Of a stretch of DNA of 64,000 nt, positions 21,329-33,734 are shown in pieces; positions within the stretch are counted from its first letter, which is position 1; each line of letters starts with the position of its first letter. The translations under genes were made by a program, and so were the position numbers. Location: assembly GCF_027579695.1 (NCBI RefSeq), contig NC_083572.1:12372915-12436914 (forward strand), written 5' to 3'. Source of the stretch: Neoarius graeffei (Eukaryota; Chordata; Actinopteri; Siluriformes; Ariidae). Under the pieces are notes generated by a model. It worked only from the letters and a program-made list of their open reading frames with translations. It was not told the DNA's origin and made no database searches.

Positions 21329-22063
21329 CAGGCTTGTAGTACTCGAGTCGGACTCGTGACTTGAGCACTGATGACTCAGACTTGTGCATTAACAGCATTC
21401 AGAATCGTAAATTGGAGACGAGGACGCTGATTTTTTCTTTATTTTTTTGGTAACAGGAGAATGCACATTCACCTGTTCATATGTCATGTTCAGGAACAAA
21501 CTAACATTAATGGCGCTTAAATGCCTGGAGAGAACGCCCCTAGGTTTGTCCGCTTTGCTTCTACAGACTTCTCGTGCAGTGGGAAAAAATGCACTGCTGT
21601 GTGTTCCATATGCAGGAGAACTATTGAGGAGACGACGGGGACGACCTCGAACTTCAATCGTCATTTGGCAAGACTCCACCCAGAGAAGGAAGTGACACAC
21701 TATGTTCATTGCTCTGTTGATAGCAGGCGGGGCTTGCTGAGCGATGAACTAGCTAGTGTTAACCCTCTGTCATGTTATTTGCCCTGTTGATAGTGGGCGG
21801 GGCTTGCTGAGCGATGAACAAGCTTTTTATCTGTAGCCTATTCACTAAAATGGGGCAGTCGAGCAGGAACATTAGTCCAACACAGTAGCAGAGACGCTTT
21901 CACATAAAGGCAGCAACAGCCACCGTCAAATGGTGTGGTTGGAGTCTTGTTCTCGGACTCGACTCGAAATTTTCTTTAATGACTTGGATTTGACTCGGAC
22001 TTGAACACTGGGGACTTGAGACTGGACTTGGACTTGAGGTTTAGTGACTCGACTACAACACTG
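21329..22063 (+). mobile_element. Non-autonomous hAT element with BED-finger fragment
   Basis: An 8 bp duplication CTTACCAC sits exactly at both ends (21321-21328 and 22064-22071). The termini CAGGCTTGTAGTACTCGAGTC and GACTCGACTACAACACTG are inverted. The interior keeps only the transposase N-terminus. Confidence 0.9.
21521..21700 (+). pseudogene. hAT transposase N-terminus, BED-type zinc finger
   Basis: Reads CTAVCSICRRTIEETTGTTS, then NFNRHLARLHPEK: a Cys-x2-Cys ... His-x4-His BED finger, the DNA-binding domain of many hAT transposases. No catalytic domain follows; the sequence soon returns to the element's GACTTGGACTTG-rich 3' end. Confidence 0.8.
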
Positions 22064-22251
22064 CTTACCACAACCTTAGTTTCTCAGCTTGTCACATATG
22101 CTGGCCTTCAGCCTTTTTCTGTCATTATTTTCTGAAGGGTGACGAGATATTGAGGGGAGACATGGGACATAGTGGGGAGACATGGAACAAAAATAAAATA
22201 CCTAGCTTAATCCTACATATTTAATTTTATTTATTGTCAAAACTTGTACCA

Positions 22252-22541
22252 GGGTGGCACGGTGGTGTAGTAGTTAGCACTGTTGCCTCATAGCAAGAAG
22301 GTTCTGGGTTCAAGTCCAGCGGTGCTCCGGTTTCCCCCACAGTCCAAAGACATGCAGGTTAGGTTAACTGGTGGCTCTAAATTGACTGTAGGTGTGAATG
22401 GTTGTTTGTCTTTATGTGTCAGCCCTGTGATGATCTGGTGACTTGTCCAGGGTGTACCCCGCCTCTCGCCCATAGTCAGCTGGGATAGGCTCCAGCTTGC
22501 CCATAACCCTGCATAGGAGAAGTGGTTATGAATGATGGGTG
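22252..22541 (+). mobile_element. SINE with internal deletion
   Basis: About 85 bp are missing between the B box and CGGTGCTCCGG. Flanked by AAAACTTGTACC / AAAACTTGTGCC. Confidence 0.9.
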
Positions 22542-23169
22542 GAAAACTTGTGCCATATGAACACAATGCTGCTACAGCAATAGAAAAATGTCAGTTTACC
22601 CAAAACCTAACAAGACTAAACAGTTCCATTCTCAAGTAGGAATGAAATCAGTTTAATCCTCATGCAGGGACCTGCCCACAGTTTTAACAAAACATTTAAA
22701 CAATTTTATATTTGTAAACCCCAAGAAAAAAGCTGTAGCATGATGAACTGTCCCAACTCTCCCCATCTGGCCATTTTGAAAAAAAAAATCCTTAAATGTT
22801 TTTTCCCCCCAGAATTTAAGTTTCATAAATAATACTATATCTGGTAACTCAAAGCTACATATTTTAATTCCGAACACATCCCCAATTCACCAGTGTACAT
22901 TACACCATAGAATGGAGGTGGAGGCGAAGTAGAAAATACAAGTTTTGGTTGATAAAAATATTTTACTGCACAAACCTTACTGCAGTGTCCAGCTCCGTGG
23001 CTCCAAAGGAAGTCGGTTACTCTCAGGGGCAACATCTAACTTCTGATGCCATCTCAAACCTGATTGGTTGAAATGAATTTAAGGGAATACAAACTGTCCC
23101 AAGTCTCCCTTGTCCCAAGTCTCCCCACTGTCCCCTCCTGTAGACTTGGACAAGATTCTCAAACCTATA
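22542..23169. other. No gene; possible ends of an old inverted-repeat element
   Basis: GGGGAGACATGGGACA (near 22156) is answered by TGTCCCAAGTCTCCC in opposite orientation (near 23094-23130), with the 22252 SINE between. This may be a decayed transposon of about 1 kb. No coding sequence seen. Confidence 0.4.
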
Positions 23170-23189
23170 TACAGTACATTTATGACTTC

Positions 23190-23662
23190 TACAGGTGGGC
23201 ATAATCAAGTCAGTACAAAACATTTTAGATTTCTGAACATTAGTTTTCCAGGACAAAATTCAATGTTACAAAAAAAAAGTTTGCGTGTCAGTAAAGGAAG
23301 TAGGATGTTATGTAAGAACCACTTTTCAGACAAAAAACATAATAAAGGGTTTTGGTGCAAAATTAAGAAGCAAGTGTGACAGTCATGGTGTCCAGAAGAA
23401 CTGTGACTGGTTCTGCAAAATGTTCAGGAAAACCTACAGCTCATTTCTTTATAAAACTGCACTCGTTGTACCTGAGACTTTTTTTTTAAGCAAAAGGTCG
23501 TCTCACACCAAATATTGACTTTGTTTCATTTTTTATGGCTTCCTGCTTACTGTTTATAATATATATATATTTTTTAAATGCTTAAGCATTTCATTATTTT
23601 TTAAGCCATTTTTTGGTCTACAGCATTTCTTTACATGTACCTAAGACTTTTGCACAGTACTA
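23190..23662 (-). mobile_element. Tc1/mariner-type MITE, truncated copy
   Basis: The right end CCTAAGACTTTTGCACAGTAC is the inverted terminus of the element at 53495. The interior matches that copy (TTGGTGCAAAAT, TCGTCTCACACCAAATATTG). The opposite terminus is missing. Confidence 0.8.
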
Positions 23663-24040
23663 TATATTTCATCAAGGTGGACTTGGACCTAAAGGTGATA
23701 AGATCTTTTTATGTGCCCAAATGCTGGAATAATAGACTCCATTTGACAGACAAAAATAGCATGTTAAAGATTTCTTTGGTTGTGAGCTGAGATTGGGGCA
23801 TAAAATAAGAATGTATGATGTGACATGCTCACTGGTACCATTGCAACCTAAGACAGCCAGTGACAAAGTTCTGGAAGTATCAGAAATTTTGATTAGTCAG
23901 AGAATGTGAGCGCATATGACTTCATACTTCATACTGCTGTTTGAAGGTTGTTTCCAATCCACCAATATGAGGACACCACTGGATGATGCGAAACTCACAA
24001 GACAGTAATAAAGTAGTGGCAATGATGGAACAGAAATGAA
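23663..24040. other. No gene seen
   Basis: Unique-looking AT-rich sequence. Confidence 0.4.
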
Positions 24041-24507
24041 CTAGAAGAGCACTCGGTAGAGTGCATACCTCCACCAAGCCACATATTCGGATTTGCATCA
24101 AAATCTAATCAATTGTTCCTTGGCCCGTGGCCCACCTTTCCTCCAAGTTTTATCCAAATCCATTCACTACTTTTTGAGCTACATTGGGAACAGTCAAAGA
24201 AACAAATGGAAAGTCGTGCAGAGCACGATACTTGCGAAAATCACAAAGAAACGGAAGTTATGGCCGATTAGGCGTTTTTACAAGATTTGACCTTGGTGAC
24301 CTTGACCTTTGACCTTGACCCACCAAAAACTAATGATGTCTTTGTGTGACCCTAATGAGTTGTCCTGTGCATTTTGGTGACGATTGGTCAAGAAATGATA
24401 ATGCTAGAGCACCAACAAACAAACGGACAGATCAACACTTGCAAAAATCCCCGATTTTTTTGCAAGTAACAAACAGAGGCGAAAACATAACCTCCTTCGA
24501 CAAAGTA
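24041..24507 (-). repeat. GGAGGTTATG...CTTCTAGTT family, inverted copy
   Basis: Starts CTAGAAGAGCACTCGGTAG and ends GAAAACATAACCTCCTTCG. This copy also holds an extra middle with GACCTTGGTGACCTTGACC, absent from the other copies, so it may be the most complete. Confidence 0.75.
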
Positions 24508-24752
24508 AACATGCTAATAGAAGAAATTTTCTTTCTTATTTTTTCAAGAACTTTTCTGTTTGTCCGACCCCATATGTAAACACAATGTAGTAATTTCTTC
24601 TTTTAAAGGATCTTCATTATGTAATGTAACACTGAAAGCAACCTGATATAGAATTCGGCCAAGATTTTATTGGGATGTCATCTAGTGTGACAAGGTAATA
24701 AACTTTAACGTTGGCTGTAGTCATACAGTCTTCACTCATAACTTCAGTGCAA

Positions 24753-26467
24753 AAGTAAAGAGACAACTTGGGGATACAGGTCACCCCAAAAATACATGAC
24801 ATAGTCTCAGAAAATTATAACCCAATTCTATCTTCTACCAGTAATGCTCTGAAGAGATGGTCAGATCTCCCCATATCTCTAATTGGTCGTGTAAACATAG
24901 TTAAAATGAATAGCTTACCAAAATTCTTGTATCTTTTTCAATCTATCCCACTTAGTCCCCCACCTACCCTATTTTCTAAACTGAAGGAATTAATAACTAA
25001 TTTTATTTGGAATAACAGGTGCCCAAGACTTAGGATGTCCTTACTTTATTTGCCATATGATAGAGGGGGCCTACAAGTGCCAAACTTCCTATGGTAATAC
25101 TGGGCAGCCCAGATTAAGGCAATTATGCACTGGTTCTCAGATGAAACCACAATTTCCTGGGTCGAAATAGAAAACAGTACCACATCCCCCTTGCCATTAA
25201 AGTTATATTTATTTTCTGATTCATTAAAAAACCTATTAAAGAATACAAACAACCCCTTTGTTAAAAACTCCATTAAAGTCTGGCATAAAGTGCAGACACA
25301 TTTAAATATTGACTCCGATCTATCAGGGTTCACCCCAATTTGGGGGAATCACCAATTTCCTGCAGGCAGAAATGACCCAGTGTTCAAATCATGGGCAATG
25401 AAAGGTATTAGTAAAATTATGGACATGTACAATGCCAATAAGGTACTGTATAGTTTTGAGGAATTACATGGTGCTTACAATACAGAACCACTTCTTCAAA
25501 TATTTGCAAATTAGGAGTTACATTTTGAAAAAATACAAACAACAGTTACACAAACCACCACTGTCCAGCCTTGAAGAGGTCATACTAAAGCACATACACA
25601 GTCGTGGTCAGGTTTCTATCACTTATAGATTAATTGTGGAAAACTCCAATGAATCTTCAACTGACAAGAGAATGAAGTGGTCCAGTGACATGGACACAGA
25701 AATTTCTGAAGATGAATGGAAAATGGTGTGTCATACAGCACAGACTCAAACTATCAATACCAGATTTAGACTTATACAATATAAATGGATTATGCGTACA
25801 TATATAACTCCCTCCCTTTGGCACCGCTTCAACAACAATAACCCTGACCTTTGCATTAAGTGTGGTCTAGAGGAGGGCACACTTTATCACTGCCTATGGA
25901 ACTGCCCTAAAATTAGGGAATTTTGGGAAAAGGTTATAGAACGAGTCTCTGACATTAGCTCTACCAGATTGCCTGTCTGTCCTAAGCTGTTCATTCTTGG
26001 ACTTGTCCCACCAGACTTAAGATTGTCTAGTGCAGATAAAAAGATGGTCTATATGTGCTCATTACAAGCTAAACACTGTATAGCCATCTCATGGAAAGCC
26101 ATGCTGGCACCTTCTGTCGATATCTGGTTCAAGAGCCTCTCCAACACTCTAGCCATGGAAAAACTGACTTATGCTAAAAAGGGTATTCTACAGAGTTTCT
26201 GCAAGGTATGGGGACAATTCACAGACATCTTAAAAAGACAGCAAGATGAACAAGATGCATAGGCTGTATTTTTCAACTTTCTGATTGTATCGTAAGAGGG
26301 TTTTCTCTTTTTTTCTTTTTCTCTCTCCCTATTTAATTTTTTTCTTTTCTTTTTCTCTCTCTTTTTTAATATTGTTTTGTTTCTGTTTAAATTTTAAAAT
26401 GTATTTTCCCTCTATGTTGCTAAATATATGTATATATGATTTGTGTTGTTGTAAAAGTTGGAAAAAT
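24753..26467 (+). mobile_element. L1-like LINE, ORF2 C-terminal remnant
   Basis: Frame 24768-25514 reads LKRWSDLPISLIGRVNIVKM and YLPYDRGGLQVPNF, typical of L1 ORF2 after the reverse-transcriptase palm. It has an in-frame TAA at 25095-25097. A frameshift near 25495 passes to the frame ending at 26262, which keeps the Cys-x2-Cys...His-x4-Cys motif (CIKCGLEEGTLYHCLWNCP). The element is 5'-truncated and dead. A T-rich 3' region runs to the SINE at 26468. Confidence 0.88.
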
Positions 26468-26840
26468 CTCATCTCATTATCTCTAGCCGCTTTATCCTGT
26501 TCTACAGGGTCGCAGGCAAGCTGGAGCCTATCCCAGCTGACTATGGGCGAAAGGCGGGGTACACCCTGGACAAGTCGCCAGGTCATCACAGGGCTGACAC
26601 ATAGACACAGACAACCATTCACACTCACATTCACACCTACGGTCAATTTAGAGTCCCCAGTTAACCTAACCTGCATGTCTTTGGACTGTGGGGGAAACCG
26701 GAGCACCCGGAGGAAACCCACGCGGACACGGGGAGAACATGCAAACTCCACACAGAAAGGCCCTCGCCGGCCACGGGGCTCGAACCCGGACCTTCTTGCT
26801 GTGAGGCGACAGCGCTAACCACTACACCACCGTGCCACCC
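26468..26840 (-). mobile_element. SINE at the LINE 3' end
   Basis: Full length. The target duplication is unclear (GGAAAAAT / GGAAAACAT). Confidence 0.9.
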
Positions 26841-26841
26841 C

Positions 26842-27829
26842 TTAGGAAAACATGAGATATTTAATCCAGATGCAATAAAAGATCAGAATGAACTTGTCTT
26901 AAAGACTTCATAAACATGATCCCTGTTATTTCAGGCCTGCTCCTGGTTAATTGCGATGGCTACCAGGACTAACAGGTACCAGATTTTCCTTGCACTGACT
27001 CAACACAGTGTGGAGGCTTTAGTTAAAATGAATCATGAACAAACCTGACTTGTTGGCATCTAATTAGTTGTGTAGCATATGGATTGTGTTTTTAACTCTC
27101 CTTAGATTGTTAGATTTATTGACAGGATCATGAAATGTGCACACTGTTAACAACACATGGTGGAATGAGCCAACAGGCACCAATAAGGTGGAACAGCACC
27201 ACCCTGGTGAGGAAATGGCTGCCAAAATTAAATGTGAGCTATCATTATGACCATCTTTAATAGCTTGCTTGAGAAAACGACACAATAGGGGGATGTATGA
27301 TGATGTTACTATTTCTTCTCTTGCTCCCAAACAACTGGGAAATTGTTAGGATGCTTTTTGCGTGTGCATTATATTCTTTACTGCAGAACTGAAACCATTT
27401 CATACCATGACTTAGGGTTGTAATTTAGCTGAGGGTAGTGATGGATCATTAGGTACTGCTCTGTGCTAATGACTGGAAGGTTGTAAGTAAATTAAATCCC
27501 AGGACTGCCCAAGAAACACAGCAATAATTGTGTTCAATTGTATCCTGTCTACACAGAGTTGCCAGTTAATTGGGTACACCAATCTTTTATGTAAATGTAT
27601 ACCTAAAATTAGTGACTGTATCCCATGTGTTTATTGCTCTATATAACCAGAGCCCTACTCCAATCAGTCAACAAGAATGATCACACATTCACTGCTGACA
27701 ACATGTTATTTGGGTAGAGAACAATTTTCAGCACATCAATGACACTGTGAGTGTATTATAAGCACATCAGCTTGATATTTTTAATGAAAAAAGCCACAAC
27801 AACAAACAACAAACTTTACACCATCATAA
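26842..27829. other. No gene seen
   Basis: No exon, RNA gene or named repeat recognised. Confidence 0.4.
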
Positions 27830-28075
27830 ATAGGGGTACAGTAGGAGTCCAGTTCTGTCCCCCATGGTACAATCTACACGAATGTACCCTCTACAGCTCA
27901 TTATAAGACCTCAAGGTCACCATGCATAACTTTTTAGGGCCAAAAAGGTACATATATGTTCCGAGCCAGTATATAAAGGGTACAAATAAGTCCCTTAGAA
28001 GGTACTGCCCCAGTGATCAAGTCATTGTACGCCTAAAAGTCCAGTAATGTACTTTATTTTCTGAGAGTGTAACTA
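27830..28075. repeat. Probable MITE (GGTACA-rich)
   Basis: GTACA/TGTAC motifs recur in both orientations (GGTACATATATGTTCC, GGGTACAAATAAG), and it ends in TTATTTTCTGAGAGTGTA. A similar ending is common in fish repeats as I remember them; class unknown. Confidence 0.45.
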
Positions 28076-28361
28076 TTCTCGAAAGGATTCTTCATTTTGA
28101 CCCTCTTGAGGAAAATTAAAAGGTTCTCCAACAAGAAAGGCTAAAAAAAGCATTAAATGTTTCGAAAACTCTCCTTCATTGGTTCATAATTAACTTGCAA
28201 TGTGCCGAAAACACCTGTTTCTTGGAAAGAGTCGCAAAATCATCATGAAATCCATTCTCTTTCTCAGTCAATGTTTTTGTTATATACTGTATTTTCTTGC
28301 AAATGTAAATATCTTGCACTTTTAGAAGTAGTATTTATGCTAATAAATAATTCTGAGAAGT

Positions 28362-28738
28362 GGGCGGCACGGTGGTGTAGTGGTTAGCGCTGTCGCCTCA
28401 CAGCAAGAAGGTCCTGGGTTCGAGCCCCGGGGCCGGCGAGGGCCTTTCTGTGTGGAGTTTGCATGTTCTCCCCGTGTCTGCGTGGGTTTCCTCCGGGTGC
28501 TCCGTTTTCCCCCACAGTCCAAAGACATGCAGGTTAGGTTAACTGGTGACTCTAAATTGACCGTAGGTGTGAATGTGAGTGTGAATGGTTGTCTGTGTCT
28601 ATGTGTCAGCCCTGTGATGACCTGGTGACTTGTCCAGGGTGTACCCCGCCTTTCGCCCGTAGTCAGCTGGGATAGGCTCCAGCTTGCCTGCGACCCTGTA
28701 GAAGGATAAAGCGGCTAGAGATAATGAATGAATGAATG
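28362..28738 (+). mobile_element. SINE, full length
   Basis: The 16 bp duplication AATAATTCTGAGAAGT brackets the copy (28346-28361 and 28739-28754). The tail is (ATGA)n rather than ATGAG. Confidence 0.94.
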
Positions 28739-28754
28739 AATAATTCTGAGAAGT

Positions 28755-29737
28755 CTCACTGTGCTACGCCATGGCCACAGAGTTGTTGCGTTAGAGTGAC
28801 ATCATTACATTCTCTCCAAGACTGTATAATTTCCACCAATGAAGCCCATAAAGCCCATCCTCTAACAATGGTTAATCACTTGGGAATACTGTTCATGGAG
28901 TGGGAATACACCCTGAATTGGAATGCTTATGTATATTCGTATATTAATTCATACCAAGAGGTGATTGGAGATAAAGTGTATCCAATCTATCTACTGACAT
29001 GGGAGGAAACCAGAGAACCCAGAGGAAACCCACATAGAAAACATGGAGAACATGGAAAACTCCATGTAGACAGTGACGCAAGCTCAGAATTGACCTCAGA
29101 ACCCTGAAGCTATAAGGAGATAATGCCACCTACAGTGCCTTTATGTGCATAAAATATAGTATATTCCTGAGCTAATAATAAATTGTTATTGTCTATACAG
29201 TCATAATACAGTGTTGGTTTAATTCCTTGGCCATGACTGGTAAAGATGACTTCATGTTTCTCAGTGCTGTATATGAGCCTAAGTTGTTCCTTGTGTTACT
29301 TTAACAGATGTTCAGTTCTGTTAAAACCCCAGTCAAGAATTCCTGCAGCTGGCAGGCTGACATGTTTTCATAATTGCAGGTTTACTATAATTTGGACAAG
29401 CCAATGCACATGAAAAGTTAAAACTTACACCTTGGGGTTATGTGGTCATAGCTTTTCCTATGATTTCATCTGCATTATTTTCACCCCCGTATATTTTGAT
29501 ATAACCACTAGGGCCACAAATACGAGCGTTTACTGTGCTCTGGATTAACAAACATAGTAAATCAATCTTGATTAGATTTTTCCATTCATCATTTTGCTTT
29601 TTGATTTACTGGGATTAAACAAAACCCAGTTAAACAAAAACAAACAAACATCATTTTGTATTTACTCAACCCCAGGTGCAATTCCAGTTTTTGATTGATT
29701 GTGACCAGAGGTGTGTTATATTTGTTTAAAGAATTTA
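28755..29737. other. No gene seen; ancient SINE-like patch
   Basis: GGGAGGAAACCAGAGAACCC and AACCCACATAGAAAACATGG (29000-29050) resemble a very old relative of the SINE body. The rest is featureless. Confidence 0.45.
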
Positions 29738-30118
29738 TCCATCCATCCATCCATCCATCCATCCGTAACTGCTTATCCTGTACAGAGTCACGGGCAAGCC
29801 GGAGCCTATCCCAGCTGACTATAGGTGAGAGGCGGGGTACACCCTGGCCAAGTTGACAGTTCATCACAGAGCTGGCACATAGAGACAAACAACCATTCAC
29901 ACTCACATTCACACCTACGGTCAATTTAGAGCCACCACTGAACCTAACCTGCATGTCTTTGGACTGTGGGGGAAACTGGAGCACCCAGAGGAAGCCCACG
30001 CAGACACGGGGAGAACATACAAACTCCACACAGGAAGGGCCCCGTCGGCCACTGGGCTCAAACCCAGAACTTTCTTGCTGTGAGGCGACAGTGCTCACCA
30101 CTACACCACCGTGCTGCC
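29738..30118 (-). mobile_element. SINE with (CCAT)n tail
   Basis: Diverged copy of the GGATGG-tailed subfamily, with complete head (GGGCAGCACGGTGG on the minus strand). Confidence 0.9.
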
Positions 30119-30400
30119 CATACTTTTCACTTCAATTAAATTAATTAATAAAAATTATACATTCACATGCATATGCAGCCATATACCGGCTACTATTTTT
30201 TAATTTAATGGAGTCTTAGTTAATTTAGCTTACTAAAGATTCTTTAGTTTATTCAGTTCTACATATATTGCCTGTAACACCCTCACATCTGACATGAACC
30301 TCTGTTGTTTCACCAACCAAATTGTGTTACTTGACATTAATGCATTGAATATTTTATGTCCTGAAAAACTGTAGATATCACTGTCGTTGTTGCTCATTAC

Positions 30401-30744
30401 CTCGACCAACTTTGTTGGAGGAGGTTATGTTTTCGCCTCCGTTTGTTTGCTTGTTCCCAACGTAACTCAAAAAGGACTGAATGGATTTGGATGAAATTTG
30501 GAGGAAAGGTGGGCCATGAGCCAAGGAACCATTGATTAGATTTTGATGCAAATCTAGATATATATGCAGCTCCAGGATTTTTTTTTTGTCTGTTCCCAAA
30601 GTAACTCAAAAAGTTGTTAATGGATTTGGATGAAATTTGGAGGAAAGATGGACCATGGGCCAAGGAACCACTGATTAGATTTTGATGAAAATCTGAATAT
30701 GTGGCTTGGTGGAGGTATACACTCTACCGAGTGCCCTTCTAGTT
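30401..30744 (+). repeat. GGAGGTTATG...CTTCTAGTT family, copy
   Basis: The best-defined ends of the family: CTCGACCAACTTTGTTGGAG at the left and CTACCGAGTGCCCTTCTAGT at the right. Confidence 0.78.
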
Positions 30745-32156
30745 CTGAAATGTAAATATGATCCCGTGAAAAGATGAATGAACTACCTAAGTAGTTTGGT
30801 AGTAAAGTTTTGGGTTTTGTACTTTGGCTTTGGTAGTTATTTTACTGAAACGTACTTGCATCACTTCTGAAGTAATTTTAAACTTATATATTATTTGCAT
30901 GTCTCTACCCTTACAATTTCAGGCTGAACAAACCCCTTTGCCAGCCCTTTTCAAACTAACATACAGTATTGCTTTAAATTTAACGAATTCTGTGAAAACC
31001 ATCCAAATACAATAATTACACTCCTGGACACCTTGATTAATCTCACAAAGTTCTGAAGCTGACAGTTTTGACTTTCCACACCCAGATTAGAGAAAAACGT
31101 AAGCAAACAAAGGTGAATTAAAGATCTTTCCCCATTGAAAAGTTTCTGCACCTCAAGGTTTCATATGCGTCCCGAACATCAGGTTAACGATGGCTATTAA
31201 ACCCAAATCTGGTTTGAATTACGCATGATGTGTGATTGGAACTTGGATCTGACATGTGTTTCACATTGGGCTGCATACGAGTACCTTTATTCAATCCAGT
31301 ACAGTGTGTGCATGGAGACGGATGGTGTTTATTCTCTATATCAAGCTATAAGTTTTGTAGCGCAAATTAAAATACTGTAGCAAAGGGCTCCAAGCAGTAG
31401 GCTTCATATGGGTCCAGAATATTAGCTTAACATTAACTCTAGGGTTTGTTATTAGGATGTAAAACCATACTGTATTTCGATGAAGAGGAACTTATTTAGG
31501 GCATATTTTGGTTTAGTTGATCTGTTCGTATGAGAGTAATAGACTTCTCTTCATACTATATATCTGGAAACTCAAATGTTTTTACAGCATGAGAGAATAG
31601 AAATTAAATAAGGAAACATAAAGCTGTGCTTGCTTTCAGAGTCTAATGGGGCTCTCAAGAGTGCTTTATTAATTAAAGGCAGGCCCTGAAGGTTAAAGCC
31701 ATTACGCATGTAAAAAAAAAAAAAACCCCACCTCAAACAGCACCGGGATTAACTGTAAAACAGAAAATGTTGCGTAGATATGAGTCAGAAAGATTTTGGC
31801 CTTTTCGATTTAGATGATTCTAGGAATTTCTAAAATTTTTCAATTCACTGAAACATATTCCTTGGTTTAATACAAGTTAATTTATAATTAAAAAAAAGCA
31901 AATGTTCTATAACCTGACAGGCAGCTTATGTTGTGAATCAGTTATCCTGAGTTGGGATGAATTTGGATCCTTTTTTTTCCTGACAGGTTGGCCATGTTCC
32001 TTTTACAGCTGCTAAATCTGAAGCACAGATAGCCAAAGACAGATGTTCATGCATGTGTGTCTGGACATGTTTTTATATCATGGTGAGGACTAAACATCCA
32101 CAAAAGGACAAGAATATCCGATAGATTGTGCTAGTCCCTATTAAGAAAACTGCAGC
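30745..32156. other. No gene seen
   Basis: 1.4 kb of AT-rich, non-repetitive-looking sequence. No splice-bounded open frame or conserved motif was recognised. Confidence 0.4.
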
Positions 32157-32514
32157 TTCCATCCATCCATTATCTGTAGCCGCTTATCCTGTCCTACAGG
32201 GTCACAGACGAGCTGGAGCCTATCCCAGCTGACTATGGGCGAGAGGCGGGGTGCACCCTGGATAAGTCGCCAGGTCATCACAGGGCCGACACATAGACAC
32301 AGACAACCATTCACACCTACGGTCAATTTAGAGCCACCAATTAACCTAACCTGCATGCCTTTGGAGGAAACCGGAGCACCCGGAGGAAACCCACATGGAC
32401 ACGGGGAGAGCATGCAAACTCCACACAGAAAGGCCCCTGTCGGCCGCTGGGCTCGAACCCAGGACCTTCTTGCTGTGAGGCGACAGTGCTAACCACTACA
32501 CCACCATGCTGCCC
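32157..32514 (-). mobile_element. SINE, 3' member of a dimer
   Basis: Complete copy with an internal gap after ATGCCTTTGGAGG. It abuts a truncated SINE on its right. AACTGCAGCTT precedes this copy (near 32148) and follows the partner (near 32655), with none between. Confidence 0.9.
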
Positions 32515-32653
32515 CCCCCACCCATCCATCCATCCATCCATCCATTCATTATCTGTAACCACTTATCCTGTGCAGGGTCGCGGGCAAGCTGGAGCTTATC
32601 CCAGCTGACTATGGGCGAGAGGCGGGGTACACCCTGGACAAGTCACCAGATCA
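32515..32653 (-). mobile_element. SINE, 5'-truncated member of a dimer
   Basis: Only the 3' 140 bp remain, ending in (CCAT)n that runs directly into the neighbour's head. One target duplication encloses the pair. Confidence 0.88.
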
Positions 32654-33734
32654 ACTGCAGCTTTTATTTCAAACTATTTTCATTTCATGACTAAGATTAG
32701 GGTTAGATTTAAATGTTGGCATTGCATTAATTAGCTGCATTAACATTCATGTCAATGGAAGGTCCTCACAAGGATGGTATGACGATGTGTGCATATGTGT
32801 AAGCGAATTGATGAGGGAGGTAGGAGTAATGTACCGTAAGTTGACACCTAACTTAAACAAAGGCTTAGTTTAAAGACTCTGAGAGAACAGATGTCAGATT
32901 TACTTCATCCATTAAGCTAGTCGCATGGCTGTAGTTAGCAGGTATGTTCTGCGAACATTCTCTGAGTCCTGAGGCCTCGAAGAACTTTATGCTGATGTGC
33001 AGTAAATAAAATGAACTCTGTGTATCTGGAGTCTGGAATGATTCAAAACACATTTGGCAGCTTGAAGAGGTGGACAGGGACGCTCCAAGCTGAGCAATTT
33101 CGGCAAGGCGATCATGCTATCAAATAAATATTCACATAAAGCGAAGAACATCAGGCGGTAAACTCACGCACAATAGCCAGAGAGATTGCACACAATCCCA
33201 CAGGGTCATACATTCAGGGCTGTTTTGGAATAGAGGAAATTAATGACCATAAATCCTAATGTGAAAAACTCAGACCCTCCAATGTATGAGAATCCAGTTC
33301 TTTCTGCTATTCACAGCAGCAGCAACACAACCATGCATTTCCATTGCATTTCTTTTTTTTAATGTGTACACCACTTTTAACAATAGACCTTGCCGCAAAG
33401 GAATTTTACAGACATCTGGATGTAATGAGCAAACCACAGGCGACAGTGGCAAGGAGATGAGATGAGAGAACCAGACTCAAAAGGGCACTACTTCTTCTCG
33501 TTTACTGGGATTATAAATAATTCCAGTATAGAGGTGTAGAAGATTTTAGACAAGCAGTACTAAGGGTGTTAAGGATGTTCAGGCACAGGACAGTGTTTAT
33601 GCTTACAGCAGCGATTCTTTGATATAAATCTACAATATCCAGGTGAGATTATCCACTGAATTTCTTTCTGGTCAGTTGGATCGGTGTCTGATTTTGACCT
33701 GAAGTTTTGGTTAATTGTCTATGTACGATGTCTC
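32654..33734. other. No gene seen
   Basis: No recognisable exon. A tiny GAGATGAGATGAGAG patch near 33455 could be a SINE-tail remnant. Confidence 0.4.
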
